From Crotophaga sulcirostris (Eukaryota > Chordata > Aves > Cuculiformes > Crotophagidae), in assembly GCA_013397455.1 (NCBI GenBank), contig VYZB01000536.1:48963-112962 (forward strand): a stretch of DNA of 64,000 nt. Reading direction: 5' to 3'. The position numbers and the translations under genes are program-made. Shown one piece after another: positions 13,787 through 26,630 of the stretch; within the stretch, counting starts at the first letter, position 1, and every line of letters starts with the position of its first letter. A model generated the notes under the pieces. That model was not told where the DNA came from and did not search any database. It was given only the letters and a program-made list of their open reading frames with translations.

Positions 13787-13990
13787 GTAAGTAAATGCAT
13801 CCCACTTAATTCCATTTTGTGTTGGAGAATAGGGCTTCTTTTATCCTTGCTGTACCCACCGTGCTTGTATTCCCTTTGCTGTAGCTTGCTGGCTAAAAGC
13901 TGCGGTCGAAGGGATGAAAGATGCCGGAGGGGATGCATCTACCTCCTGACTGTGGGTGCATCCTCCGTGCCGGCAGCCTAGGGCTGTCAG

Positions 13991-15256
13991 TGCTGCTGAA
14001 TGCAGGCCACTAAAAGATGGGGGAAAAAAGGAGTTCTGCTTGAATGTGTTAATTGATAAGATCGCATCTGTCAATGATGAGGAGTTGCAGCCACTCTGAT
14101 AAATGCACCGCTCGGATAACGTGTGTGAGGACTGGGAATGCTGCAGCATTAGATGGGCAAGAGCTGGGAAGAGTCATTTAATCGGCAGGAATAGACTGTC
14201 TGTCTCATTTGCTTCATTTTTTTAATGGGAAAAAGAAGGCTTGCATGGGATCCCTCCTGTAACGGGAGAATCCAGAATTAAATTAGGTGGAATTCTAAAT
14301 ATGAGGTGAAAAATGCAAAATAATAGGATCATTGATTTGTTTCTTCCCAACCTTTGTGCTGGAAAATCTTAACTGAGGCAGTCTCTGTATAATAGCAGGG
14401 CAGACGCATGCCACTGAAACAAGCCAGTTTTGCTTGAATGGGAACAACAGTTACCTACCTGGCAAATCTGGCTGCAGAGGAAGGTTAGGGCTTTATGTAT
14501 AAATAACATTGCTGGTGACAACAGCTGTGGAGACCAGTCTGATCCAGTGATTGTCGGGTGACCGAAAAAATAGAAGACAGTCAGTTTACACTGTGTTTTT
14601 TGGACAAGTAGTACTGTATGTTGAAAATGTGTCTCATTTGGATATGAAGCCGTGACTTTTTAGAGTGTTATAACATCCAGCATGGTGTAATGTCTCTGTG
14701 TCGTTAGGCTGGGACCCGTTCTGTGGTTTGACTCTTCCTGAGAAGTGGTAAGAGCATCGGGATGCCTCATAATCGCGTCCTCCTGGCTGTCAAACCTCCA
14801 TGCTCCCAAAGGGTTAATCGGTGCTGTTGCCTGGCTCTGGCAGCTCCCCCCCCCCCTCCTCTGCCATAGCACCTGGTCAAGGTCAGGCAGCATACAAACA
14901 AAATTTGCCTTTAGATTTCTTTTGTTTGGGTACCTATTTTTCATGCATGGTTGTAAACATGTTTGCAGCTCTGGGTCATTAGAGCGTGAGCAGAGATGCC
15001 AAATGTTGTCACTGCATCTGTTTATACCCTGCCAGATCTGTAAGCCCCAGCCTGTGTGTCTGTGGGGTTTGCCTCTACAAAATGCAGATTAACATGCTTT
15101 GAGATAAAACCAGTGCCGTACCTGCCCTCTTGCAGAAAGGATGCACTGCATACTTGGAAAGTCAAATTATTCAGCCTTGCTAATTTTCGTGGTCCTCTCT
15201 TGTTTTATGAAGTGTATTAAACAGCTTGCTTGTGACATCTGGCTTTTGGCTAAAGT
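13991..15256. other. Non-coding sequence downstream of alternative exon
   Basis: No exon seen. About 14050-14120 has several GATA-like cores (gataag, gataaa, ggataac) and a few CpGs, and a C10-type run lies near 14847-14857. Intronic enhancer activity is possible but only speculative. Confidence 0.5.
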
Positions 15257-15362
15257 CCTTGAGCAGCCTGGTCTAGCAGGAGGTATCCCTGCCCATGGCA
15301 GGGGGTTGGAACTGGATGATCTTTAAGGTCCCTTCCAACCCTAACCATTCTATGATTCTATT
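15257..15362 (+). mobile_element. CR1 LINE 3' tail
   Basis: Well-preserved CR1 3' end: ttgagcagcctggtctag, a tatccctgcccatggcaggg block, ttggaactggatgatcttta, ggtcccttccaaccc, and terminal octamer copies (attctatg, attctatt). About 105 bp, so severely 5'-truncated. Confidence 0.93.
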
Positions 15363-18300
15363 GAACCACCAGCAGCTGTGGCAGCTTTTGTTTCCATGGT
15401 TCCCACAATTTAGAAAAGGGTGACAGGAGCTTCTGTAGCAGCCACTACCTATTTCCCAGAAGGGTTTAGCAGCATTATTTGCCTTTAAAAAAGGGGTTAA
15501 ATGAACAGGGCTAATTGCCATCCATCCAAGCAGAGGCTGTGGCCAGTCCCTCCTGCACTCCACAGTTGGATAAAGACAAGGAAGGCAGTGTGATGGCCTC
15601 GCCTTTGTTCAGATCCCCTCTCCTGTGCCTTTGCTCAGGCCTGGACCTCATACTTAGGGGCCACCTGGGACACTGGAGTTCATCTTCACGTTGAACTGGC
15701 TGTCCAGTTGCCTGCTGCTGCTGGGTGCTGGCACACGGGAGGAGAGTGGGGTTTCTGGTGATGCCCCCCTGCACGCCTGCCTGCTCAGGGCAGCCTTTGC
15801 ATAACAGCCCAGCCTGCACCGCTCTGGAGGAACGGCAGGTTTGCTTTCAAAGAAGGAAAATTGTGTCAAAATTAATTTAATCAAAATGCAGTCACAGCTA
15901 GGGTTTTTTAGTCTTCCCCCTTTTTTTCTGTATTCTTCATATTTCTGAGCTGTCAGATGACAACAGTGTGACTAATTGTTAATATTTCTGTCCCGCTAGA
16001 ACATAAAATAAATAAAACAAAATAAATTAATAAAATTCAGCATCATCTGATCCTTGAAAACACAACAGAAGTCATTTCTGCTGCTGTCATAAAAGCATGA
16101 AATGAGCAGATTGCTGGGTTCTTTTTAAACCTTCTATTTACACTTGGTATTTAGGTTCTTAGTTCTCTTTTCTCTGATTATAAGCCCAAGAAAAATGGTC
16201 AGAAGCAAATCCTGGTTTAGAACCTTTATTCTGTCACTCAGTATCAAAATAGTTTAAATGTCAAATCAGCAGTCATTCAACAGTCCTGGTTTTTCTTTTT
16301 GCTTTTAACAGCAGTCAGAAGGGCAATAAAAGATAGTCCAAGGGCCATTGTAGAAACACAGGCATCTGCTTATCGCCTCCTGGATGCAGGGAAAGACAAA
16401 CAGCAGGCGACACTGGCCTGTAAAAAGGGATAAGGCAGCAGGCAGTGCACAATCAGCTGCACGTGATGAGCGAGGAAAGAGTACGCAAAGCAGAAACCCC
16501 ATGAAGTGTCCGTGGGAATGGTTGCGCTGTCGCGGGGTAGTTGCTGTACTGTCATGCTCAGTATTTTCCATCAGTCACGTGTCCTCTTTATAATCCCCAC
16601 GGGAAACGTATGCGCTGGACACCCTTCATCTTCGGTGCCTTTGTGCTCATCCACTCGCAGCGGCACTGCCAGGGTGGTGTCGGGGGGCTGTGTGCGTGGC
16701 AGGGCAGCTCTCCATCCCACACCTCTCCTGCTGACCTCACACATGTGTCTCTGCTCACCTTAATTGTATCACATTCTGTAGGGGGTAAATAAAATTTGGT
16801 TTGATAAAGCATCGTGTTTAGAACACAGCCTGTTTGAAGATGAAATGGGGTTCTGAACAAGTGATGAGCTGGTCCCTGCAAAAAGGACACTGATGGATCA
16901 GGGAGGAGAAAGCCTGGGGGAAATAACAGGCAAACATCCCTTGTCTGACTTGTAATACTCACAGTTGCAGGAGGGACAACACAGGCACAAATTAAACCGG
17001 AATGCGAAAGCAGCCACAGTCAGTGAGTTTTAGCAATGCCAGCGGGGAGTCATGGTGATGTGGCTCCACCGAATAGCGGTGTAATGAGAAGAAATGGGAC
17101 AGGGTGCAGTTCAGAGCCTGTCAAGTGAGCCAAGAGGTGCTCTGAGAGCTGTTTCATGTGTGTCTGAGAATGTGCGCCATGTGTGCTTCAGCTACCCCAG
17201 ACAGAGTAACCCAGTAGGAGGCTGCGGGGAGGGAAGGGCACACACACGTGTCTGCCACTCACCCCAACGCTGCTGAAAGCACCCAGATGTGTGCTGTGAA
17301 AGTCTGAGGTGATGTTCTCAATACTGCCTTCTTTGTTCATGCCAGGGTATTTTAACCTACTAGCAACATTAAACTGCGAGGGTTATACAGGAGGTTATCT
17401 GGGAGGTGCTTTTTCCAGCCTGGGCTGTTGAGGGAGATGCTCATGGTGGTCCCTGTCTGGTAGATCAGCAGCTGTGCTCTGTAAAGCAGAGAGACTCTGG
17501 ACCAAAGGAGAGTTGAGCAAAGGGCAGGAGAAATGCAAAACCAAAGGGCAAATGGAACTTTCCGCTGCCCCAAGGCTAATGCTGCAAGGCTGTTGTTCTC
17601 CACCGGGAGGGTGGGGGAATGCTGTGGAGAAGGGGAAACCCTGCCCACTGAAGTGTGCCAGGCAGAGCTGCTGTACTTGTCCCAGGCTCACTGCACTGTC
17701 TTCTACTCTGTCTGTTCAGAAAATACTTTTGTTCCTGGGCATTTTTTTCCCCAAACTCTCTTCTAGCCAGAATGCAAGAAATGAGAAAGGCTGCATGGAT
17801 ATAATTGATTATATGGCATCAGGAAAGTAGTTTTACAAACTCCTGCAAAAAAGCAGAGAACAACAATGGAGAAACAAGACACAGTAGAGTCAGATATTAA
17901 GAGCAATTTCTACTACCTTGCAAGAAACAGTCTCTATGAAGTGTCTGCCCAAGTGCTACAGTTAAGCTGAAGTCCTTGTGCTGTGTTTCTTTAGAGAGGG
18001 CTTTGCCCAGGATGCAGCTCCGCGGTGGTATGAGATGATCCGATTGGCACAGTGCTGCCATCCTGGGCTGGTGTGCCTGCCTCCTCCTTTCCCCACACTC
18101 ATTCCTGCCTGTGGGGTACCCTACCCACTTCTGCAGGAAGTCAGGTTTGAGCATGTTGAGTCCACAAGCTGGTTCACAGAGTGACTGGATGAGCGGCACC
18201 ATAAGAGACATGGGACATGGTCATTTAAACTCTGGTGGGATGGCAGCCTTGGTGAGAGAGTGCTCAACTGAACCCGCAGATGACCAAAATGCTCCTTTCT

Positions 18301-19366
18301 TGAGCATAAATAGCCCGTTGCCATGCTGAATTGCCCAGACCAGTAATAATAGTGAGTACTCAGTAATAGTAAGTAATCAGATAACAGCCACAATTTCACA
18401 ATGATATTACACTGGTTTCTCAGGCAGCTGTACATTGCAAAGATGTTACAGGAACGTACCAAAAGCTGTAACTTTAAACCAATGTATTTGGCTGCTGAGG
18501 TTCCCACTGTTCCCCATAGAGTCAGGATTGTGGAACAAATTGCAGGATCAGGTCAAAGAGAGGCTTGGCTACATCAGTGCCAAATGCTAAGTAATCCTGG
18601 GTTATGAAAGGGTTTGAGATTGCAGGAGCGGTGATAAACTTGACAAATTCAGCAGTGAAACTTCAAGATATTTGAAGGGAGAATACAGTCCCACCTTCTA
18701 CTGTAAAGTAGATTTTTAGGATTTACTGTGTGTTATTGTTTTTTTAAATAAATGCATTCTTTAAAAATACAAACATGAGATAAGAGAGGGTTCTGCAGTT
18801 TCTCTAAATTCCTTTGGCTGTATCACTTTGTTACATGCCTGAGATGATGTCTCCAAGGGCTTGGCTAGATGCGTGCTGAGGTGGTCCAGGGCTTGAAGCT
18901 CAGCTCTCCTGCTCAGGTAGCACCAGTGGCAGTTCGAATTTGCTACGTTGAGCTGTTTACAAGCAGGCAGCTCTTTGGAAAATTTAAGTGCACCTTGCCT
19001 TTTCTTCCTCCCCAAAGAAAAAGTGAATGGACACATCTTGCAGGCTAGGTTTGACTCATGCATTTGACAGTCTCAGATGATTTGGCTCTTGCAGCCCTGG
19101 ATCACCTTTTCTATCTCATTGGTTTAGAGGTTGCAAGGATCTGATGTAGAGTTACTGAATACAATTAGTCTTCAGTGCAGTTGCATTCACACATGAGCTC
19201 TGAAATGGGAAAGGAATCTCAAGGTGTAGGCAGTGAACAGGGTAGCCTTTTTTGCAGATTGTCAAATTAGTTGGTCCTTGCCACAGCTAAAAGCATAAGC
19301 TAAATTAGTGGAGGGACTTGTCATTGGTCAAAGGTAACAAAACGTCTTTCAGATTTAAGACAAAAA
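15363..19366. other. Non-coding intron stretch
   Basis: No exon recognised. About 16500-16700 is locally CpG-richer (cgctgtcgcgggg, acgtatgcgctgg, ctcgcagcggcac). An A-rich aaataaataaaa-type tract lies near 16000-16040. The rest is unremarkable. Confidence 0.6.
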
Positions 19367-19440
19367 TCATAGAATAATTTAGGTTGAAGGGACCAGCCCC
19401 TCCCTCAAAGCAGGACTGACCTCCAAGTTAAAGCTAGTGG
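19367..19440 (-). mobile_element. CR1 LINE 3' tail, short and diverged
   Basis: Reverse-strand CR1 end: atcatagaataatttaggtt then gaagggacc, followed by a degraded 'ctcaaagcagggctgacctc'-type block. About 70 bp; the inner boundary is uncertain. Confidence 0.8.
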
Positions 19441-22400
19441 AAGATAACCATCTCAATCCATTTGCATATTTACAGAATGGCGTAAGATCAAAACAAGCTT
19501 CAACTTTGACCAGTTTAATTTAGCAGACCAGAAGTAGGGATAAATCTTTATGCCCAATGACGACTGAAAGATTATTAGAGCCCCTTTGGACTGTGTGACC
19601 CAGATAGGAAGCACTGTACATGCAGCGAGGACTGTGTCTTATTATTTGAGCTGGGGTAGAAGCAGTAGAGTTGCATGTAATTTGGGGGTAATTAGTGGGT
19701 ATGCCCAGCAAAACACTTATTTGCAGAACAATCTAAGTTGTCTCTTTTCATCTTAGATAGGAAACCCTGCTTGATTCCTGAAGCACCAGGAAAAGGTCTG
19801 TAAAGTGCTACAAAAAGAGCATGTGGGATTCAGGGAGACAGTATTCCAGGTTTCAAAACTAATGGACATCTTTCCTGTTTGGTGAAAATACTAATGTAAC
19901 ATCACTGTTTAGACCCTGTCATATGAGGATCACTATCTATGACGAGAGATTACAGAATCTTAGACTAGAGTAGGTAAATAAGCTGTACAACTACAGAGAA
20001 AAACACTTGCTACCCAGAATTCAGTGTAGTTCAGCAGAAAATTGTCTGGCTTTGCTGTGTTTGTTCAAGGTGAAGCTTATGCTGAGAGATCAACTGAAGA
20101 TGTTCAGAAACCATAAGTGCAAGTGAATCCATATTCCACTGAGACCAAGAAACGTGCCATTGCTTCCCAGCATTAGATGGAAAGTTTTTTAGGAGTTTCT
20201 AGGGCTCTCTGTGGATTTCATTTGGCATCTTGAGGTATATCAGGTGTTTTCATCAGTACATGGGGAGTAGAAGGGAAATCCTTTTGAGACTACGAGACAG
20301 TGATACAAAATTAAAGTCTGCTATGTTTGACCTCTTCGAGGAATCCAGTGGCTCGGAAGATCTTTCCTCTGTGCAGCGAAATGAAGGATGCTGAGGTGAC
20401 CCTCAAAGCATGCTAGATAGTGTTTCAGCCTAAAGCAGGAGCCTATGGTGAAAATTGTACAAAGTTGGTGAACTTTTCAGAGAAAGTCTGTGGCTGTAAC
20501 TATAGCTTTTGTGAAGGTTTGACTGAACAGGGGAGAAGGATGAGGGTGGTGGGAATGAGCTCTGGAAACATGTGCCTTGTTCTCAAAAGCTCTGTTGCCT
20601 AAGAAGCCCTGAGGAGGTTTTGAAGATGCCAATCGAAAGATTACCCATCTCCCTTGGCCTCTCATGTTTAACGTGCCACTCATTAGCCCCATGATTTTGC
20701 AATCTAAAATGACATAATGATTTCGTATATGGCATCACTCCAGCAGATGCCAACTTACATTTTACTGGTAGGAATGAGTCTTGGAAAGCTGTTGTGAATT
20801 TGGATTTCCTGTTGCACTCACCTGAGTGTGGATGTCCCCATCTTGGAGTGCATAAGGAGTTTTAAGATGATATATGGTCTTGACGTTGATGAGTTGTGGT
20901 TGTGCAAGTGCAGCAAAAGGAAAATGTATTCAGTTACAGATTTTAAAAGTTCCTGGATGAAATTAGAAAAAAAGAGGTCAGATGTTTTTTACTTTATGTG
21001 TTTGCTGCATTTTTTAATAGTAGTAAGGGTTTATATGATGAGGTCACCACTAGGAAGCAAATTCTGAGGGGAAGGGCATATATTACAGCTTCATGGAGCT
21101 CAGAAAATGACAGCTGACTCCACTTGTAAGATTTCTGCTACAAGAAAAGGAAAAACTGCTATAAGAAGATAACATCCCAAGCAGAACCTGAACTGCATAA
21201 ATCACTGGCTTACTGATATTTATAACATGAGGCACACTGACTCTGAACTGACTTAGCACAAGGAAAAAACTGCCGGTCACAAATATTAAAAATTAAGTAA
21301 AAAAAAAATAATAATAAGCAATACTGAAAGATGCTAAAAGGTATATTTAACATTCAGGAAAAGAGCTGAATGTGGAAAATATTAGCACCACTAATGTTTT
21401 TTTTCCTGTCAGCTGCATTCATTACTGGCATTAGGCAGGTATCTAAGAATGTCGCAGTGGTAGTAAATTGTGCCACTGTATTTGCGTAGAGGTAATAACC
21501 AGTCACTCAAACCATCCATCTGCTGATAAAATACTCTCAAGCTTTGATTTAGATTATCAAAGAGAATACACTAGGTCAGAAACATCAAATTAGCTGGTAA
21601 AGAAACATGTCGAGTTGTGTGTGAAGATCTCATCCTGTGCTTTGTCATCCACAAGGACACGAGCCCAAACAGTCCAGTTAAAAAGCCCTGGAAATTCTAT
21701 AGGCAGTGAGTGGAGGCAAAGGTCTGCTAGAGGGTTAAGTGAGCTGGGGGAGGCGTTCCTGTAACTCAGCAACGTATATCAGCCTGGTTATTCTCTGTCC
21801 TCTGCTGCTTGCGTGGTCCATGGTGATAACTCCAGATAAGCTGTTATTATTATGTACAGAGCAAAGAGGGTGATAATCAGGCTGCCTGTGCAGATGGGTG
21901 GGGAAAAGCTCCAAATGGTGGAAAAGAACAGCCAGACAAAAAGCAGCAAGATCTGAGCTGTATGCATCGCATTCTGGAGTGGAAGTTCCTCCAAGAAACC
22001 AGCCATGAGAGGCCTATTGCAGGTTGTATGGGAGGATACGGTGTCCTTTGCCACAGGACAGCAGAGAGGCTCTGTGACAGTACAAGGGGGAGCAGATTCC
22101 TCTGTGACTGCTGACCTGCTAGTCATGTCTTTCTGGGGCTTCATTTGGAATGTTATGATAGCACAAGGAGATGGCAGTGGGATGAAGAACTCAGGTGTAT
22201 TAAATAAGACATACTTTATCCTCTTCTAGGATTCTATGATTCTCTTTAATATCATTTACACATGCTGTTGAGGAACTGCTGGGTGTTTCCCCAGCTCATA
22301 CTGATACTACAGCTACAATGACCAAGAGATTTAAGTTGCCTACTCAGGATAAAGCACTGCTAGTCTGTTATTGGCAGAGACAAGTCACACAAAGAACAGG

Positions 22401-23204
22401 CATTCAAAGGCCTTTACACAGGGTCTTTTCTAGAGTTATCTTCATAGGTATAAATATTTTCATGTCTGGGGTTCTTGCTGTGCTTGGACACACCTCCACG
22501 CCATGGAAGGTGGTCTTGCTGTGGGCATCGTGTGTCACAGGCTGCAGTGACCTGTCTGGATACAGAGACATTGGCTTGGTTGCCCTGGGCACTGCGTGTA
22601 TGCTAATGACTTACAGTCTCTGTGGGTCTTGGCTGCATGTCAGAGAGGAGGAAAGCTGTGGATTTAACACCACTGCCCTGTACTGTGGGAGTTCAGTGAA
22701 CTACAGGTCTGTCATTTAGTTAGGTTATGTCTTGTTTGTGTGTCTGTAGTGGCATTCAGTTAATTCTTCCCTAAACTAAAGTATAGATAAATGCACAGGA
22801 TTATGAAAAAAAAAAAATCAAAAAAAAGAAACCAGAAGAAAAGGCTCATGTTTGGACCTGCCATCCTCAATAACATCCCCTTCAACACAGAGGCTTCCCT
22901 GTGGGAACAAGGCAATGTGACTCTCTACTCTGGAACGTCAGCGCGGCCACTGTGACAGTAGAGTGAGGCACTGCGGGCAGCAGCTGCTGCCTGCAGTCTG
23001 CAGTGAATACGCGGCGTCTGCATTTTCAGTTGTTCTCCTTTAGTCCACTGATTTGTATGTACTTCCAGTCGGGTTTGGTTTATACTAGGAAGAAAGAGAT
23101 GGCTTTATGTCGCTGAACAATCTTAACTACAGCTAAAGGAATTTAAAAATCTCGCAGTTTTTACCTATGTATGTAGGGTTTGAGGGCTTTGGGGGGCTTT
23201 GGAG
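19441..23204. other. Non-coding intron stretch
   Basis: No exon seen. Holds an A-run/AAT microsatellite near 21299-21318, an A-rich tract near 22806-22835, and a small CpG-rich spot at about 22935-23020 that includes the palindrome gcagcagctgctgc. Confidence 0.6.
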
Positions 23205-23235
23205 TTTTTGTTTGTTTGTTTGTTTGTTTGTTTTT
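23205..23235. repeat. (TTTG)n microsatellite
   Basis: About seven tandem TTTG units with flanking T runs. Confidence 0.95.
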
Positions 23236-23320
23236 ACTTTGCACGCTGTTGAGAGTTAAAACTATAAGTGCCTTTTTTTTACTAGAATTGTGAAGCAATT
23301 GTAAGCAATTTTTTCACACT

Positions 23321-23550
23321 ATCACAGTATTACAAGGTTGGAAAGGACCTTTGTGATTATCGAGTCCAACCTATAATCCATCACTAACACCAACTCATCA
23401 TCTAAACCATGGCACTAAGTGCCTCATCCTATCTCCTCTTAAACACCTCCAGGGACTGCGACTCCACCACCTTCCCGGACAGCGCATTCCAATGGCCAAT
23501 CGCCCTTTCAGTGAAGATTTTTTTCCTAATATGAAGCCTTTCCTAGTAAA
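23321..23550 (-). mobile_element. CR1 LINE 3' fragment
   Basis: Reverse-strand CR1: tail cagtattacaaggttggaaa, then the gagtccaacctataatc block, the aaccatggcactaagtgcct block, the gcattccaatggccaatc block and tttcagtgaaga. Same subfamily as the copy at 33781-34015, close to 90% identical by eye. Confidence 0.95.
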
Positions 23551-26375
23551 GGAAGAGCCAGAAGTTGTCTCCCATATAGTGGAGATGCTGATGTGAAGCT
23601 GTGGTCTTACTGTTTCTCTCCAGGAGCTGGGAATTCAGTGCCATGGCAGCTAATAACTTTCGTTACCATATGTGAGGAACCCAAAAGTTTACATGACTCT
23701 GGAAACTGAAGTACTATCTCATTTCCAGCAGCCTTGCAGACACACTGACAGAAGAGATGGAGGTGTGTCGCAGGCGGCATGGGCAAGCCTGCATTGCAGC
23801 TGACTCATGTGCTGCCTTATGTACAGGTAAGGGAGGATTATGCTGTCAGGTTTTCTTCCAGAAACTAGAACTTCATCTCTGAAAATCAGCTACTGGAGGT
23901 TATTGATTGCTTTGTTGTTTCTTTTTTTTTAGTAGGCTAAAATCTAGCTATTAACCCTGTCTTTATTTAAGAAGTTCAGTTCAGAAATACCTTTCAAAGG
24001 GAAAGATGAGCAATGATTAACTCCTAAACTTGAATCATAGTCATTGGGCTGTGCTTCTGCTTTCTAGCATGCAAACTCACAGAACTGGTTTGATTAAGTT
24101 ATTTTGAAGAAGAAAATGAGGATGGTCAGTCAAATAATAGCAAAAGTTATTAGTGGATATAGTCAGAATGAAATAGAATCAAAACAAACTTGTGATCAGC
24201 AATCTGAAACACTAAATTAAAAAAATAATTGGTGACTGAGATAATCATGATATGACAAAAAATATTTTAGAACATTTTAAAAAATCACCTTGTTTCCAAC
24301 ATTTCATTTGCTTTGATCCTTTGTGAGAAGAATGGAGTGTGAGCTAGGAACAAAAGTAGAGGTAGCTTCCTCTTTTCTTTGTAAAATTTCTCCTGGGCCT
24401 CATACAAGAGCCCAAGGCAAAACATGGCCTTCATGGACTCAAGTTTTATCTGATTGCCTTTGTGTAAGTGGTTTCACATCAGCTACTGCAGGCTGCTAAT
24501 GTCCAAAAAGAAGCCAATAACAGCAGTTGACTTATGGTAGGAGTTACTGCAACAAATTTTGAGTATTGGCCATTTGCAGCTGGTCACCTTTTCTTGGGAA
24601 CAGTGGGTCAAGATGGTTTCCATCGATGAAAGTTTTGTCTTAAATAGGTGTTGCAAACCTTTGTGCTGGGCTTTTAAGAACTTAGGCTGATGGATGAGAT
24701 CAGTCTTTTCTGTGATTACTATTTTCAGAAGCAGTACATGAACTCTTATAAGGATTGGCTGTATGTGTCCTTACTTAGATTTAAATAAAAGTGTAATTTT
24801 TTTTAACAAGGTTAATTAAGCTGGTACAAAAAATCCTACACAGATTCTCCATTAGGACTATTTTGAGGGAACAAGGTTTACAATTAATTGAAATAAACTT
24901 CCTTAGCTGAAATAAGAATGTCCAAGAACTTAAATTGTGTCAAAATATGGGTGCAGGCAGGTCAAAATACTTTAAATATTCATATAAAAATGTCAGAATG
25001 GTTTATTGTTTCTGGTTTTAAAGCCTTTCATAACACATCTTGTAGTTTTCAGAAACTCAAAATGAAATATCTGCTTGTTTGCTGTGCTCTCAGATTTCTT
25101 AATAAGCATGAATGACCTTTGATAAAGGGTTTGAAGTTCACATCTGCTGAAGAGGAACTACAGTTTCCAAGCATAACAAATGAATAACTTCATTTTCTTT
25201 GATCTTGCTGCCGTGTAGTTGGCCCTTTAGTGATGATTCTGCAAAGCTAATGATATATATTTGGAGGATGCCAGGAAAATGGATACTAGGTAGTGTTAAT
25301 TGCCCTACCCGTAGATATGGCCATGCTTCCCTGAGATACTTGCTTGTAGGGAGGCCAAGAAACATTTCTATCGATCCACAGTGGCAGAGCATCAACAATT
25401 CTGAGAGCACGAGGTGAGAAGAGCCTTCTTCAATTTATGAGGGCATTATCTGTAATAGCTCAGCACTTAAGTCTTTGTCCAAGGTGGTATAAATGTTAGT
25501 CTTTATAGCAAACACTCTACTGGTCATGTTCTTGATCTAAATATTAAATTGAGCTGGTTTTAAAACTTTTGAGATTCTGACAAAACCAGGAATTGAGCAC
25601 AAAATACATGTTGCAAGCTGTTACAAAATCAAGTATGGGCTAGATGGCTGATCTGTGGAGACTGAAATAAGCTGAAGCATAAGAGCAGTTGGAAATCTGA
25701 AGAACAGTTGGAAATCTGAGGGAGGAGGTCAGATCATCTTCATTCTTGAGCAAAAAGAAAATTAAGGAGGTGTGATGAGCTAGAAGAGAGAAGGAGTTCT
25801 GCAACATGGAAGATCCTGGAATAGTAAATGCTTGAATTGTCGAGGATTTGGAATGTGTGAGAGTTGAAATCTCATACACAAAATAGGCATTTGGAGTATG
25901 TATGGGTAAGAGAGAGGGGAGGATGCCAGAAGCAGTAGGAGAGGCAAAACAGGTTTGATGGTGGAATGCTTAATCCTGCCTACTTGCCCTTCATGAAGAC
26001 CTACTGCCATTCCCATGAAGAAATCAAGAGACATCCTTAAGATGTAAAATGGAAATGTTGGAAAATGATGGAAATGCTGCTGAAGTTAATTTAGTAAATG
26101 AAACAATTTTAGAAATAAAAATCAAGACATCAGTCTCCCTTTACTCCAATATCTTGATGAAAAGGTAGACAGTAGATCATTTGCCGTACTAAATATTATC
26201 ATGCAGTCATTGACTGAACAAGAGTTTATTGTGTCCATGGAGCCAGTGCCCCTGCTCCCGCAAGAGGTGGGAAAATAGGGCAGCATCTTTAGGACTCGGG
26301 TGGCAAAACTGCAACAACCGAGGTGATCCAGGGTTGAGGGAGTTGACACAAACCCTACTTTATTTCTAAACCTTT
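23551..26375. other. Non-coding intron stretch
   Basis: Nothing recognised apart from a small imperfect tandem duplication (cagttggaaatctga twice within 25683-25720). Confidence 0.65.
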
Positions 26376-26627
26376 TCACAGTTTGGAGTGGAGGCGGGCT
26401 TTTTCTTTTCCTTCCGTCACTTTCACGATGGCTGCTTTTGTGATTTTCTCTAGGTCTGTCAATCCCAAACGCACCCTCTTTTTACTGAAAGCACCAATTA
26501 AGTAGCCAAGGATTTGCTCTTCCTCCCAGATGGTTCCCTCTTCAATACGGGAAGCAATCTGTGCTGTAACAAAACGGGCAGGAGCCCAAGCTGTAATCTT
26601 GTACACAGATCGGTGCAGCCTGCCATT
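26376..26627 (-). other. Coding-like open frame, unidentified
   Basis: An 84-codon frame on the minus strand, open from just after a stop at 26628-26630 to a TGA at 26376-26378. There is no ATG in frame. The peptide is mixed charged and amphipathic and protein-like (it includes AWAPARFVTAQIASRIEEG and RLGLTDLEKITKAAIVKV) rather than low-complexity. An AATAAA lies 12 bases past the stop (26359-26364, minus strand). A weak acceptor-like agattacag lies within the frame near 26592-26600. I do not recognise a family. It could be a remnant of a processed pseudogene, the last exon of an antisense gene, a conserved non-coding element that is open by chance, or pure chance. Confidence 0.2.
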
Positions 26628-26630
26628 TCA

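Larger units (their letters stand above)
13303..13990 (+). promoter_or_regulatory. Putative internal ST7 promoter / CpG-enriched patch
   Basis: CpG dinucleotides are clearly denser here than in the AT-rich intron on either side, although this is not a classic strong CpG island. The patch holds a perfect CRE palindrome, several CCGG/CGG clusters (for example around 13470-13495 and 13558-13590), and ends just past the MFGTESS exon. Position and composition suggest a promoter for a short ST7 transcript. No transcription start can be fixed from sequence alone. Confidence 0.5.

Noticed and set aside
22229..22244. CR1 tail-like ggattctatgattctc
   Set aside because: Only 16 bases resemble a CR1 terminal repeat and no other CR1 block is nearby; too short to call.
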